38,875 nucleotides of DNA from an uncultured Lachnospiraceae bacterium (GTDB taxonomy: Bacteria > Bacillota > Clostridia > Lachnospirales > Lachnospiraceae): NCBI GenBank assembly GCA_910587085.1, contig CAJUMC010000011.1, positions 13,249 to 52,123 on the forward strand, written 5' to 3'. Made by a program: the position numbers and the translations under genes. This document shows positions 23,038 through 30,617 of this stretch, one piece after another. Every line of letters starts with the position of its first letter. Position 1 is the stretch's first letter. Below the pieces are notes generated by a model, which had not been told where the DNA came from, did not search any database, and saw nothing but the letters and a program-made list of their open reading frames with translations.

Positions 23038-23066
23038 TTGACACCTGCCCCCCGTTTTTGTATAAT
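23038..23066 (+). promoter_or_regulatory. Consensus promoter of the GH51 gene
   Basis: Perfect TTGACA (23038-23043) and perfect TATAAT (23061-23066) are 17 bp apart, so unrepressed activity should be high. Transcription should begin near 23073. Confidence 0.9.
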
Positions 23067-23073
23067 TATTTTA

Positions 23074-23119
23074 TCAAGAATTTTCTTGAATATTTCACTG
23101 TTTGATGAAATAATCATCA
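23074..23119. promoter_or_regulatory. Two palindromes just downstream of the GH51 promoter
   Basis: TCAAGAA-TT-TTCTTGA (23074-23089) covers the predicted transcription start. TGATGA-N5-TCATCA (23103-23119) follows, ahead of the AAAGGGAAGG ribosome site. Both are placed where a repressor would block a consensus promoter. Neither resembles the CTCTAAA half-sites, so a second regulator is suggested. Confidence 0.5.
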
Positions 23120-23139
23120 GAAAGGGAAGGTAATTACTT

Positions 23140-24624
23140 ATGGCAAAACTTTATGTAAATCCGGGTAATCCGAAAAGCAAAATCAACAGAGAGCTGTACG
23201 GCAATTTTTCCGAACATCTCGGAAGATGCATCTATGAAGGGCTCTACGTAGGCGAGGATTCGCCGATCCCGAACACAAACGGCATGAGAAACGATGTTGT
23301 CAGCGCGCTGAAGGAGATGGGGCTTCCGGTGCTCCGCTGGCCGGGCGGATGCTTCGCAGACGAATACCACTGGATGGACGGCATCGGGCCGAAGGAATCC
23401 AGAAAGAAAATTGTAAATACGCACTGGGGCGGCGTTGTTGAGGACAACAGCTTCGGCACGCATGAATTTATGGAACTCTGCCGCCAGATCGGCTGCAAGA
23501 CCTATATCAACGGCAATGTCGGCAGCGGAACCGTCCGCGAGATGTCCGAGTGGGTAGAGTATATGACCTTCTCCGGCGTTTCCCCGATGGCGGATCTGAG
23601 AACGAAAAACGGCCACGAGGAGCCTTACACGGTTAATTACTTCGGCGTGGGCAACGAAAACTGGGGCTGCGGCGGAAATATGAGAGCAGAGTATTACGCG
23701 GACGAATACCGTCGTTATCAGACATACGTGCGCAATTATTATAATGATAAGAAGATTTATAAAATTGCGTGCGGCCCGAATTCCGGCGACTTTAACTGGA
23801 CGGATACCCTGATGAAGGTAGCCGGCAGATATATGGACGGTCTATCCCTTCATTATTATACGGTTCCGGGCGATACCTGGGAGCACAAGGGAAGCGCGAC
23901 GGAGTTTGACGAAAAGGAATATTTTGTCACACTGCGCAAGGCATACTATATGGAAGAGCTGATCCTGCGCCACGGTGCGATTATGGATCGCTATGATCCG
24001 AAGAAAAAGGTCGGTCTGATTATTGACGAGTGGGGCACCTGGTTCGATGTGGAGCCGGGCACCAACCCGGGCTTCCTGTACCAGCAGAATACCATGCGCG
24101 ACGCGATGGTGGCAGCGATCAATCTCAATCTTTTCAACAAGCACAGCGACCGCGTAAAAATGGCAAACATCGCTCAGCTTGTCAACGTGCTGCAGGCCGT
24201 TATCCTGACCGAGGGCGAAAAGATGCTGCTGACGCCGACCTACCATGTATTCAAAATGTTCCGCGGGCATCAGGATGCCACGCTGCTGGAAAGCTCGCTT
24301 GCAACCGAGGAGATCGGAACCGAAAAGGACAAAATCCCGAACCTTACCGAGTCCGTTTCCCGCGCGGAGGACGGCACCCTCACGCTTACGCTTGCAAACC
24401 TCTCGCTGGATACTGCTTATCCGATCGAAACCGTATTTGCGGAGGGAACGCCGGAGTGCGTAAGCGGTACGATCCTGACGGGTGCGATGAACGCACACAA
24501 TACTTTCGACGCTCCGGAAACCGTGCGCACCGCCGATTTTACGGAGGCCGTGCTGGATAACGGCGCGATCCGCTTCACGATTCCGGCATGCAGCGTAGTT
24601 TCGCTTCACATTAACATGAAATAA
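23140..24624 (+). CDS. abfA: GH51 alpha-N-arabinofuranosidase, intracellular
   Basis: This retaining enzyme removes terminal alpha-L-arabinofuranosyl residues from arabinan and arabinoxylan oligosaccharides. The 494-residue protein has normal family length and a (beta/alpha)8 barrel followed by a beta-sandwich. The acid/base Glu lies in YFGVGNENWGCGG (about residue 174) and the nucleophile Glu in LIIDEWGTWFDV (about residue 293). YGNFSEHLGRCIYEG and LRWPGGCFADEYHW are also signatures of the family. There is no signal peptide, so it acts on imported sugars. The product, arabinose, feeds AraA. It has its own promoter and terminator and so forms a single-gene transcript. Confidence 0.96.
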   Translation: MAKLYVNPGNPKSKINRELYGNFSEHLGRCIYEGLYVGEDSPIPNTNGMRNDVVSALKEMGLPVLRWPGGCFADEYHWMDGIGPKESRKKIVNTHWGGVVEDNSFGTHEFMELCRQIGCKTYINGNVGSGTVREMSEWVEYMTFSGVSPMADLRTKNGHEEPYTVNYFGVGNENWGCGGNMRAEYYADEYRRYQTYVRNYYNDKKIYKIACGPNSGDFNWTDTLMKVAGRYMDGLSLHYYTVPGDTWEHKGSATEFDEKEYFVTLRKAYYMEELILRHGAIMDRYDPKKKVGLIIDEWGTWFDVEPGTNPGFLYQQNTMRDAMVAAINLNLFNKHSDRVKMANIAQLVNVLQAVILTEGEKMLLTPTYHVFKMFRGHQDATLLESSLATEEIGTEKDKIPNLTESVSRAEDGTLTLTLANLSLDTAYPIETVFAEGTPECVSGTILTGAMNAHNTFDAPETVRTADFTEAVLDNGAIRFTIPACSVVSLHINMK

Positions 24625-24684
24625 GAGTTTGACGGCCAAGGCCTCAAACCGGAAACAAACAGATAACAAACCTTTAACAAACAA

Positions 24685-24725
24685 AGCCGCTCCCGGACGA
24701 GTCCTCGTTCCGACAGCGGCTTTTT
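24685..24725. terminator. Terminator after the GH51 gene
   Basis: A stem starting AAAGCCGCT and ending AGCGGCTTTTT, with an inner GGACGAG/CTCGTTC arm, lies 60 bases after the GH51 stop. The tail TTTTTG is on the plus strand, and TTTGTTTG on the minus strand may serve the XRE gene. Confidence 0.85.
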
Positions 24726-24769
24726 GAAAATTCCGCGGCCTCCGGCCTTTTTTATGCCCGCCGCGGGAA

Positions 24770-25141
24770 TCAGTATTCTTTTCGGTTCATCTTTTTCTCA
24801 TAAGATTTTAAAATCTTCTTTGTGTTCCGCACCGATTCCTCAATCAGAGTCATCTGCGCCATCGTGCAGTCCGACAGCTCGCGGTCGATTTCTTCGATTA
24901 CCATACAACGCGTTTTATCCTGACTTTTCATCTGATCCAGAAGCAGCACATCCGGTGTCGTGTTCAGAGCGTTTGCCAGATCAATCAGCACCTGAAGGCT
25001 GAACTTTGTCTTTCCGTTTTCAATATTGCTCATGTGCGGAGTCGAAACGTCAATCAGCTCGGCAAGCCTCTCCTGTGACAGTCTCTGCTCCCTGCGAAGC
25101 CTTTTTATTCTCTTCCCCATCGCCGCATAGTCCAGTTTCAT
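24770..25141 (-). CDS. XRE-family HTH transcriptional regulator
   Basis: The 123-residue protein has a Cro/C1-type helix-turn-helix at about residues 8-63 (GKRIKRLRREQRLSQERLAE, then VSTPHMSNIENGKTKFSLQ). The C-terminal half is helical, with no obvious ligand or protease domain. The start has GGAGGG five bases upstream. It is isolated, convergent with the GH51 gene and upstream of a GrpB-like gene on the same strand. An inverted repeat in front of it could be its own operator. Its targets are unknown. Confidence 0.88.
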   Translation of the reverse strand: MKLDYAAMGKRIKRLRREQRLSQERLAELIDVSTPHMSNIENGKTKFSLQVLIDLANALNTTPDVLLLDQMKSQDKTRCMVIEEIDRELSDCTMAQMTLIEESVRNTKKILKSYEKKMNRKEY

Positions 25142-25150
25142 GATTTCCCT

Positions 25151-25177
25151 CCAATACCTGTACCATAATTGTATTGG
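25151..25177. promoter_or_regulatory. Inverted repeat before the XRE gene
   Basis: CCAATAC and GTATTGG arms are separated by 13 bp and end inside the ribosome-site region of the XRE gene. It may be an autoregulatory operator or a small RNA hairpin that hides the ribosome site. Confidence 0.4.
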
Positions 25178-25296
25178 TTTAGGATAACCATTAGAATAAT
25201 TTAAAACCTAAATTATTTTGCTGGAATATATTATATTTATGTATTTTTGCATCATGCCGCTATGCCGGCGACGGATTTAAGAAGAGAAAAATCAAT

Positions 25297-25334
25297 GGAC
25301 CGCAGTCACCCTATAAAACAGGGTGATGCGGTCC
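25297..25334 (-). terminator. Terminator overlapping the end of the GrpB-like gene
   Basis: GGACCGCA-(AT)-CACCCT pairs with its complement around a 7-base loop; on the minus strand it is followed by ATTGATTTTTC. The stop codon of the GrpB-like gene (25313-25311) lies in this hairpin, so the last codons of the gene and the terminator share DNA. Confidence 0.7.
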
Positions 25335-25886
25335 AAATTCCTTTTTTGCACGTTCCGTATACTTTGCTACAAACTTTGATTTCGCAGCCGTGTATGCGTC
25401 CCGGTCATGCTCATATTTTTCCCACAGCTTGAATTTCAGCCTCTCGTATTCCCGCGCCGTGTCGTCGTGCAGACGAAGATAATCCCGGAAATACAGCTCG
25501 TTATTATCGCCCTCGTATCGAAGGTGCAGATGAAACACCCTCTCCGCAAAGCCTTCTTCTGTGTAGCCTTTGTTGAAGGAAAGTTTTCTCTCTCCGCGGC
25601 TCATGCAGCGATAGCCGCAGCCGAGCAGCCGCTTTTCCGGCTCCGCCAGCCCTTCCTTCTCCGTTACTTCCACCAGGATATCAATGATGGGTTTGGCCCA
25701 GATCGTCTCCACTGCAGTGCTTCCGATGTGGCTGATGCGGACGGGCCCAACATCCTCCAGTGCTTTGCCAAGCGCCCGCTTTTCCTCGCGGTACCACTCG
25801 TCCCAGCATTCCTGATGCCCCGTCAGAAATATGGGGAACAGTTCCCACAGCTCCTCGAGGCTCATTTCAGATAATTTTTTTCTCAT
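25311..25886 (-). CDS. GrpB-family (UPF0157) nucleotidyltransferase-fold protein
   Basis: The 191-residue protein matches the GrpB family by HIGSTAVETIWAKPIIDILV (about residues 52-71), a Gly-Ser plus Asp-x-Leu pattern typical of the nucleotidyltransferase fold. FHLHLRYEG and LYFRDYLRLH near residues 118-138 are also typical. The substrate is not known for the family. The start at 25886 has GGAGG at the right distance; a longer frame to 25916 overlaps that ribosome site. It ends inside a terminator hairpin and appears to be a single-gene transcript. Confidence 0.85.
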   Translation of the reverse strand: MRKKLSEMSLEELWELFPIFLTGHQECWDEWYREEKRALGKALEDVGPVRISHIGSTAVETIWAKPIIDILVEVTEKEGLAEPEKRLLGCGYRCMSRGERKLSFNKGYTEEGFAERVFHLHLRYEGDNNELYFRDYLRLHDDTAREYERLKFKLWEKYEHDRDAYTAAKSKFVAKYTERAKKEFGPHHPVL

Positions 25887-26528
25887 TTTTTCCTCCTGCT
25901 CATAATCCCGGCACACAAAAGCCGTTTACGCCATATCTTTGCGTCAGCAGCAGCCGGGTTTTCCCATGCTTACACGCCGGCACTATCGTCCTCCGAACCA
26001 GGGAACCAAATATGCCGGCCGCAGTTATTTTAACAAATTCCTTCTCGCTTCGTCAATGACTCAGCGCCTTGCCCGGCTCTCCCGGCTGCACCGGTTCAGG
26101 AAAGGTCCCTTTCGGAAGAACCGGAAAGCTCCTTTGGACTGACGGCACTCCTTCTGTCCAGGGAAATACCTTGCAAACCAGGCAAAACAAACAAAAAAAG
26201 GATGCTGTTCCTCCAATCTGCCAAATTGTCGGGACGGCATCCTGTTTTCGGATATTGTTCCTTTCTTACCTGTTTTCTTTATTTGTTTTTACCTGTTTGT
26301 TTTTCCTGTTTGTTAATTTTTATTTTTCAGTTTGATTATCTATTAGTTTTATGAATTATTGTTTTTACTGCCGTTTTACTCCTGCTTTATCTTTTTATTA
26401 CATACGATCTGTTTTAGCCTGCTTTTGATGTTTTCATACATAACGGCACTTCACTCTCTGCATCCTCTCCTTTATACTGTCTTTTCCGCCCCTCCTTTTT
26501 ACAATTTTTCCCTGACCGAAAAGGGGAA
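25887..26528. other. 640-base region without a recognisable gene
   Basis: The right half (about 26255-26500) is very T-rich on the plus strand, with recurring ACCTGTTTTTT-like words. The left half has ordinary composition with frames on the plus strand, but none has a ribosome site and recognisable protein features. The only defined element is the terminator at 26192-26243. Confidence 0.5.
26192..26243 (-). terminator. Terminator of the GntR-DUF5808 operon
   Basis: AGGATGC-(T/C)-GT-CC arms at 26199-26211 and 26231-26243 pair with two mismatches. On the minus strand the stem is followed by TTTTTTTGTTTG. It lies 286 bases after the stop of the membrane-protein gene, giving a long 3' tail. Confidence 0.7.
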
Positions 26529-28127
26529 CTATTTCCCGCCGAGCTTCTCATACAGCGCCCTTGTCTCTTCGTCCTCCGGCGCACTCATGTAATAGAGTAC
26601 ACCATCCGAAACAAATCTTAAAAACAGGTTGTTCTGCGGGTTCAGAAAAACCTCACAATTATCCCCGTACAGAATATGCCATTTTCCCTTGTACAGATTA
26701 TCCATCCCTGTCCCCGCTATTTTGGACAGCTCCGGCAGCTCCTCCACCAGCGTCAGCTCCGTAATGTCCGATACCGCAATCCGGTAATCTGTCTTCAGCT
26801 GTTCGGCCACCAGCTCATCTCCCCGGATCTCCAGACGGAGCGGCGTAAACTCAACCATAATCGTCCATAAGCACAGTATCGGAATCATCAGCAGCACAAA
26901 TACCGAGAAGACCGTAAGTCCCCGCCCGACCGGTGTCGCCACATTGACCGATGTGCCGAGTCCGACCCGCGCCTCGACCATAACACGTTTGTCCGAACGG
27001 TTGTGGTAGACGCAGCCCCAGAGCCAGTTATCGTCATCGTCCTCCATCACGGAAGCGTCTGTCTGCGGTGCATAGCGCTCCTCCAGCCGGCTTAGCTTTC
27101 CTGCCATCTTTCCGGAGCCCGCTGTCAGGATAAGCGTGTAGAGCAGGCAGCCCCAGAGCAGCCAGCTTCCTCCTGCTTCCCTTGGCACAAGAAGGGCGGC
27201 AAGTGCCGTAAAAGCGGTATTGAGCCATGCGCAGAACAGCCAGTATCTGCTCCACACCTGCTTCTTGGCGCGCGCAAAATTCACATTAATACCGCTGTCC
27301 CTGCTGATCACTGCCGTTCTCTGCCGATCCATCCAAGCCGCAGCGGCAAAGAAAAGGGGCGTGCACAGCGCAAAAACAGGAATTATCCACAGCAATCCCG
27401 TATAATGCCCGTTAGTTCCGCTCCGCAGAAAGGCGAGGATAACCACGGCTGCGCTCACAATCACCGGCGGCAAAAAGCTTCCTGCTCTTACCCGCCGCAC
27501 CGCTCCTGCCTGACTCAGTTCAAAATGCCGGACAAGCTCCGGTGCATGGCTGCTCTTTCCCTCATTCCTGTTCTCCGGCATACAACCAGCCTCTTTTGTA
27601 CTCCCGCTCTCTGACGCACGGCTGCACTCTTCCGCATCCCTGTCCTTCGACACACAATCGCACTCTTCCGCATCCCTGTTCTCCGATACCCGGCGGCTCT
27701 CTTTCGAACTCCCGTTCTCCTGTGAATCCGCCGTTTCCTTCTGCTCCGCCCGTTCTGCAGCCGCCAGCCGCCGTTCTTTTTTCCACTTTACCAGCTCCCG
27801 GTTCGCCCGGATATACGGCAGCTCAAGAAACAGGATCGCGACCAGCATCCAGAACATCCAGATCGTAAACTGAATCGAAAAATACGGCACAAGGAAACTG
27901 ATCAATGGAATGACAAGAAAAACAAAAAAGGTCATCCGCATCTGCCGGTAATATATTTTTCTTCTCTCCTCCAGCAGGGCCGCAAACTCCTCCTCCCCGT
28001 CGGCCGCTTTTGGCAGACGCACCCCGAAAACAATGCCGCTTCTGTCCTTTGCGCTGAGCTTCAGCACAAAATACATAATAAAAATCACCGGATACAAACC
28101 GATCCACATAATAATATTCAACAACAT
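26529..28127 (-). CDS. DUF5808-type multi-pass membrane protein
   Basis: The 532-residue protein has about eight membrane helices, in groups near residues 4-24, 66-105, 208-262, 296-342 and 393-414. The segment DDNWLWGCVYHNRSDKRV near residue 365 is the DUF5808 signature. The C-terminal soluble part (about 420-525) looks like a bacterial PH-type beta domain. A long hydrophilic loop (about 128-198) is made of degenerate 12-residue repeats rich in Glu, Ser, Arg and Cys. The ATG lies six bases after the GntR stop and its ribosome site (GGAGGTG) is inside the end of that gene. The pairing with a YtrA-like GntR regulator is common for envelope-stress membrane proteins; the exact function is unknown. 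Confidence 0.78.
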   Translation of the reverse strand: MLLNIIMWIGLYPVIFIMYFVLKLSAKDRSGIVFGVRLPKAADGEEEFAALLEERRKIYYRQMRMTFFVFLVIPLISFLVPYFSIQFTIWMFWMLVAILFLELPYIRANRELVKWKKERRLAAAERAEQKETADSQENGSSKESRRVSENRDAEECDCVSKDRDAEECSRASESGSTKEAGCMPENRNEGKSSHAPELVRHFELSQAGAVRRVRAGSFLPPVIVSAAVVILAFLRSGTNGHYTGLLWIIPVFALCTPLFFAAAAWMDRQRTAVISRDSGINVNFARAKKQVWSRYWLFCAWLNTAFTALAALLVPREAGGSWLLWGCLLYTLILTAGSGKMAGKLSRLEERYAPQTDASVMEDDDDNWLWGCVYHNRSDKRVMVEARVGLGTSVNVATPVGRGLTVFSVFVLLMIPILCLWTIMVEFTPLRLEIRGDELVAEQLKTDYRIAVSDITELTLVEELPELSKIAGTGMDNLYKGKWHILYGDNCEVFLNPQNNLFLRFVSDGVLYYMSAPEDEETRALYEKLGGK

Positions 28128-28133
28128 ACAAAA

Positions 28134-28508
28134 TCACACCTCCCCGTTCTCGTAGCATCGTCTGCATTCTTCCAGAAACGCGTCCTGCGACATGCCGCCA
28201 ACCTTCGCCTCAGCAATAATCCTGCACAGAAGCTCCCTGCTCTCCCCGCTTAATTGGGAACTTTCCGCAAAACTTCTGCTTACCCGGGCCCCGCTGCGCC
28301 GGTCGGCAATAATATAGCCCTGCTGCTTCAGCAGCTGATACGCCCGGTTCACCGTCATGGAATTGACACCCATCTCCTCCGCCAGCCCGCGGACGGTGGG
28401 TAACTGTTCGCCGGCTTTCAGCCTGCCGTCCGATATTCCCCGGACAATCTGATCGCGTATCTGCTGATAAATCGGGATATCCGAGCCCTCCCGGATTGTA
28501 ATAACCAT
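28134..28508 (-). CDS. GntR-family regulator, YtrA type
   Basis: The 124-residue protein has a winged helix (residues 8-72): IPIYQQIRDQIVRGISDGRL, LPTVRGLAEEMGVNSMTVNR, then YQLLKQQGYI and the RRSGARVS wing. The short helical C-terminus (about 45 residues) is typical of the YtrA subfamily, which has no large effector domain. The start at 28508 has GGGAGG upstream. It is the first gene of a two-gene operon with the DUF5808 membrane protein. A perfect 17-bp palindrome covers its own promoter, so autorepression is very likely. Confidence 0.92.
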   Translation of the reverse strand: MVITIREGSDIPIYQQIRDQIVRGISDGRLKAGEQLPTVRGLAEEMGVNSMTVNRAYQLLKQQGYIIADRRSGARVSRSFAESSQLSGESRELLCRIIAEAKVGGMSQDAFLEECRRCYENGEV

Positions 28509-28547
28509 CACGGCACCTCCCTGTATGCAGACTCCATCTCTGCTCAA

Positions 28548-28595
28548 TGTATTGTTTGTATTATTTATCATAATACAAACAATACAAATTGTCAA
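28548..28595 (-). promoter_or_regulatory. GntR-operon promoter with perfect palindromic operator
   Basis: On the minus strand TTGACA (28595-28590) and TATGAT (28572-28567) are 17 bp apart. The arms TGTATTGTTTGTATTAT (28548-28564) and its exact complement (28570-28586) surround a 5-bp centre, covering the spacer, -10 and start region. Within each arm TGTATTG and TGTATTA repeat, so the site may hold two dimers. Confidence 0.88.
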
Positions 28596-28683
28596 TCTCT
28601 AATTATTTACGAGATTATCCTTTGTTCCATTGGAATCCTCCGGCTTGATTCTTTCCGGAACACCCTGAAGCCTCCGTAAAAAA

Positions 28684-28773
28684 CCGGTAAAAGCAGCAGC
28701 ACACATCCGCCGCGATGCTCCGGGAAAGGCCGGCAAATGCAGCAGTATATATCCGCCGCGATGCTCCAGGAAG
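28684..28773. repeat. Two tandem copies of a 46-bp interspersed repeat
   Basis: Two units (starting 28684 and 28730) share CCGG(C/T)AAA(A/T)GCAGCAG, ATCCGCCGCGATGCTCC and a GGAA end. Another copy lies at 30618-30663, on the far side of the mobile-element remnant. The unit has no clear reading frame that would make it coding. Confidence 0.8.
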
Positions 28774-29087
28774 CGTTTTGTCAAGTGCTTTTTTGAGTTA
28801 TTGACGGAAAACTTTTCGGCATGGTGGGAAACAGGGGCAGAAAAAGGGGCGCAAAACGCGCCTGTGGACGGTTAGAAGCCGTATTTGTGGGCAGGTAGTA
28901 TAAAAACCCTTACCCTGTGGATTTCCGCGTCTGCAATGCCTTAAAAATCAAGCCTTTTCAAGCCCTATTGCGTAACACTCCATTCTGTTCTTTGGGAGAG
29001 GTCGGGGGCGCGGGGGCAGAGCCACCGCATAACCTACCGCCCGCCGCCGAAGTAGTGCAGACGGTTTTGCCGTTAGAATGGAGCAGA

Positions 29088-29129
29088 CGAAAACGGGGCA
29101 GGATTTTTTTATCCTGTTCCCCGTTTTCG
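29088..29129. other. Strong hairpin in the element remnant
   Basis: CGAAAACGGGGCAGGAT pairs with ATCCTG-TT-CCCCGTTTTCG across a T6 loop. The long stem resembles a terminator body but lacks a U tail. Confidence 0.55.
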
Positions 29130-29152
29130 GCGGCGAAATGGCAACGGCAAAA

Positions 29153-29232
29153 ATCCAGACGGTCAAGGGTTTAAGAGTGGAGATTTTTCACGCTCTTTGC
29201 GAAAATACTACTCGTCCCTTGACCGTCTGGAT
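29153..29232. repeat. 17-bp perfect inverted repeat
   Basis: ATCCAGACGGTCAAGGG (29153-29169) and its exact complement (29216-29232) flank 46 bases, just before the promoter of the cargo gene. It may be a recombination or replication site of the element or a regulatory stem. Confidence 0.75.
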
Positions 29233-29257
29233 AGTCGGAACGGACGTAGAACGGAGA

Positions 29258-29286
29258 TTGTTTTCAGCGGAGAGATGTGCTATACT
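29258..29286 (+). promoter_or_regulatory. Promoter of the AT-rich cargo gene
   Basis: TTGTTT (29258-29263) and TATACT (29281-29286) are 17 bp apart with a TGC extended -10. Leader about 40 bases. Confidence 0.55.
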
Positions 29287-29332
29287 TCGGTCGGCATACC
29301 AATAACAAATCGGGATCGGAGGTATATCTTTT

Positions 29333-29953
29333 ATGGAGGATTTAGTAAATCTTGTAACTTTAGCAGACGGAAGCAAAATTATTCTACAGGATGAGGATGA
29401 CATTTCATTGTCTTTAATCTCAAATGATGGGACAAAAGATATATTTCAATTCCCATATCATTCTGGTGGTTATGGTGGTGGTTCATTATTGATGTCACCG
29501 TCTGAAAGATATGTGATTTTTTCTTACTTTTCGGGTGAGAGTGAAGAAGGGTTTGTATTACTTGAAATTGTGAATAATCAGTTCAAATTTTTGTATGATT
29601 CTGATTATTTGTATGGAGAAGATGCCAACTACGGTTTTACAGACAATGAAAAAATTTTGATTCAGACTTTTCGTATAGGTTCATGGTATATAGAAGATGC
29701 GAAAACGGATGAAAGCGGGGATATGTATTACACATTTGGAGAATTAAATCTTCTTAATCTTGAAACCTTGAATCTGGATAGGCACACAATTCTCGTTTAT
29801 CCCTCTGATGATTGGATAGAAGAAAAAGCAGATGTTGGTACATTTTTATTTACTGATATAGCAGATGGAATGTTGAGTATAGAAATGCCGTGGGGAAACG
29901 AAATTTTTCAGTATCCATTGCAAGAAACTCTTGTTATTAGATGCAGTAAATAA
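29333..29953 (+). CDS. Uncharacterised AT-rich cargo protein
   Basis: The 206-residue acidic protein has no signal peptide or membrane helix. It is rich in aromatic residues and beta-strand patterns (YVIFSYFSGE, GFVLLEIVNN), with phrases such as SPSERYVIFSY that recall one or two blades of a propeller. I do not recognise the family. It has its own promoter and a GGAGG ribosome site. Base composition is clearly lower in G+C than the flanking genes, and it sits inside the element remnant, so it was probably acquired by transfer. Small cytoplasmic acidic proteins in such places are often immunity proteins, but there is no toxin gene beside it here. Confidence 0.65.
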   Translation: MEDLVNLVTLADGSKIILQDEDDISLSLISNDGTKDIFQFPYHSGGYGGGSLLMSPSERYVIFSYFSGESEEGFVLLEIVNNQFKFLYDSDYLYGEDANYGFTDNEKILIQTFRIGSWYIEDAKTDESGDMYYTFGELNLLNLETLNLDRHTILVYPSDDWIEEKADVGTFLFTDIADGMLSIEMPWGNEIFQYPLQETLVIRCSK

Positions 29954-29981
29954 TTTTATATTTATCGGGTTAATTCAAGAC

Positions 29982-30557
29982 TTAAATCAAGCGGACAACT
30001 TCGGCGGCTTCTTCGTGAATCAACCAAAAATCCTTGCTGCCGGAGTCTTTCACATAGCCGTATGGGGCTTCGGTTGCGATTGGCTTTCCGCTCATGCCTT
30101 TGGTCTTAATGACCGTTTTCACTTTCTTGCTGGTGTCCCTTGCGTACCACTCTGACATGATATTGATGAACGGCGCAAACTCCAATGTGTCTGGCTTTTC
30201 GCTGTCTATTCCGTTGTTTACCGCGATAAAGCGCCCGTTGTTCCGTCTGAAAATCTCCATAGCGTTTCCCACCTGGAGATAGCCGCGCCCCCAATGGGTC
30301 ATATCTTTCATAATGCACACGCTGACTTTGCCGTTTTCCACGTCCTCTGTCATGCGGGAGTAGGCACAACAGTCAAAAAATCTGCCGCTTTCGTCATCGT
30401 GAATGTAGTGCCGGATATCCGTTAATTTTAATTGTCTGGCATAACCTCCCAGAAATTTCTTCCGGTTCTGTATGCTGTTGCTCCCGCTGCCGTCCCTGTC
30501 CTCGTCCCCCACGGATAGGCAGGAGTAAAAGGCTGTGATTTTGCTGTAATCATTCAT
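29982..30557 (-). pseudogene. Truncated and mutated large serine recombinase
   Basis: About 191 residues remain of the N-terminal resolvase domain and the start of the recombinase domain of a TndX/TnpX-like large serine recombinase, normally over 500 residues. IQNRKKFLGGYARQ, ESGRFFD, GNAMEIFRRNNGRFIAVNN and MSEWYARDTSKKVK are recognisable. It ends abruptly at EEAAEVVRLI. The catalytic motif reads FYSCLSVGDED, with Cys where the conserved Arg two before the nucleophile Ser is expected. The second motif reads MTHWGRGY, with His where another catalytic Arg (R68 in gamma-delta resolvase) is expected. The start at 30557 has GGAG nine bases upstream. It cannot be active. Confidence 0.88.
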
Positions 30558-30617
30558 GTGCATATTCTCCTGCGTCAATATAGGTGTTGCTTACAGTTAA
30601 GATTATGCACTTCAGGG

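Larger units (their letters stand above)
28776..29257. other. Left part of the mobile-element remnant, no supported gene
   Basis: About 480 bases with mixed composition and no frame with a ribosome site plus recognisable protein. It holds a hairpin at 29088-29129 and an inverted repeat at 29153-29232. A plus-strand frame at 29139 (MATAKIQTVKGLRVE) runs through one arm of the inverted repeat and is not convincing. Confidence 0.4.
28774..30614. mobile_element. Remnant of a serine-recombinase mobile element inserted in the 46-bp repeat
   Basis: The 46-bp repeat stops at ...CTCCAGGAAG (28773) and its continuation GGCTGGCAAATGCAGCAG appears only at 30620. Joining the two edges restores a normal repeat junction like that at 28719-28735. 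Between them are foreign features: a decayed serine recombinase at the right edge, an AT-rich gene, and large inverted repeats. AGGAAG (left) and AGGGAAG (right) could be the remains of the duplicated core. Gene content is far too small for an intact element, so most of it has been lost. Confidence 0.65.

Noticed and set aside
28599..28784. Minus-strand 61-codon frame through the 46-bp repeats
   Set aside because: Its apparent protein repetition only reflects the DNA repeat; the frame is not maintained at the third copy (30618-30663).
29078..29305. Plus-strand 75-codon frame in the element remnant
   Set aside because: It runs through a hairpin and an inverted repeat arm and has no ribosome site; probably not a gene.
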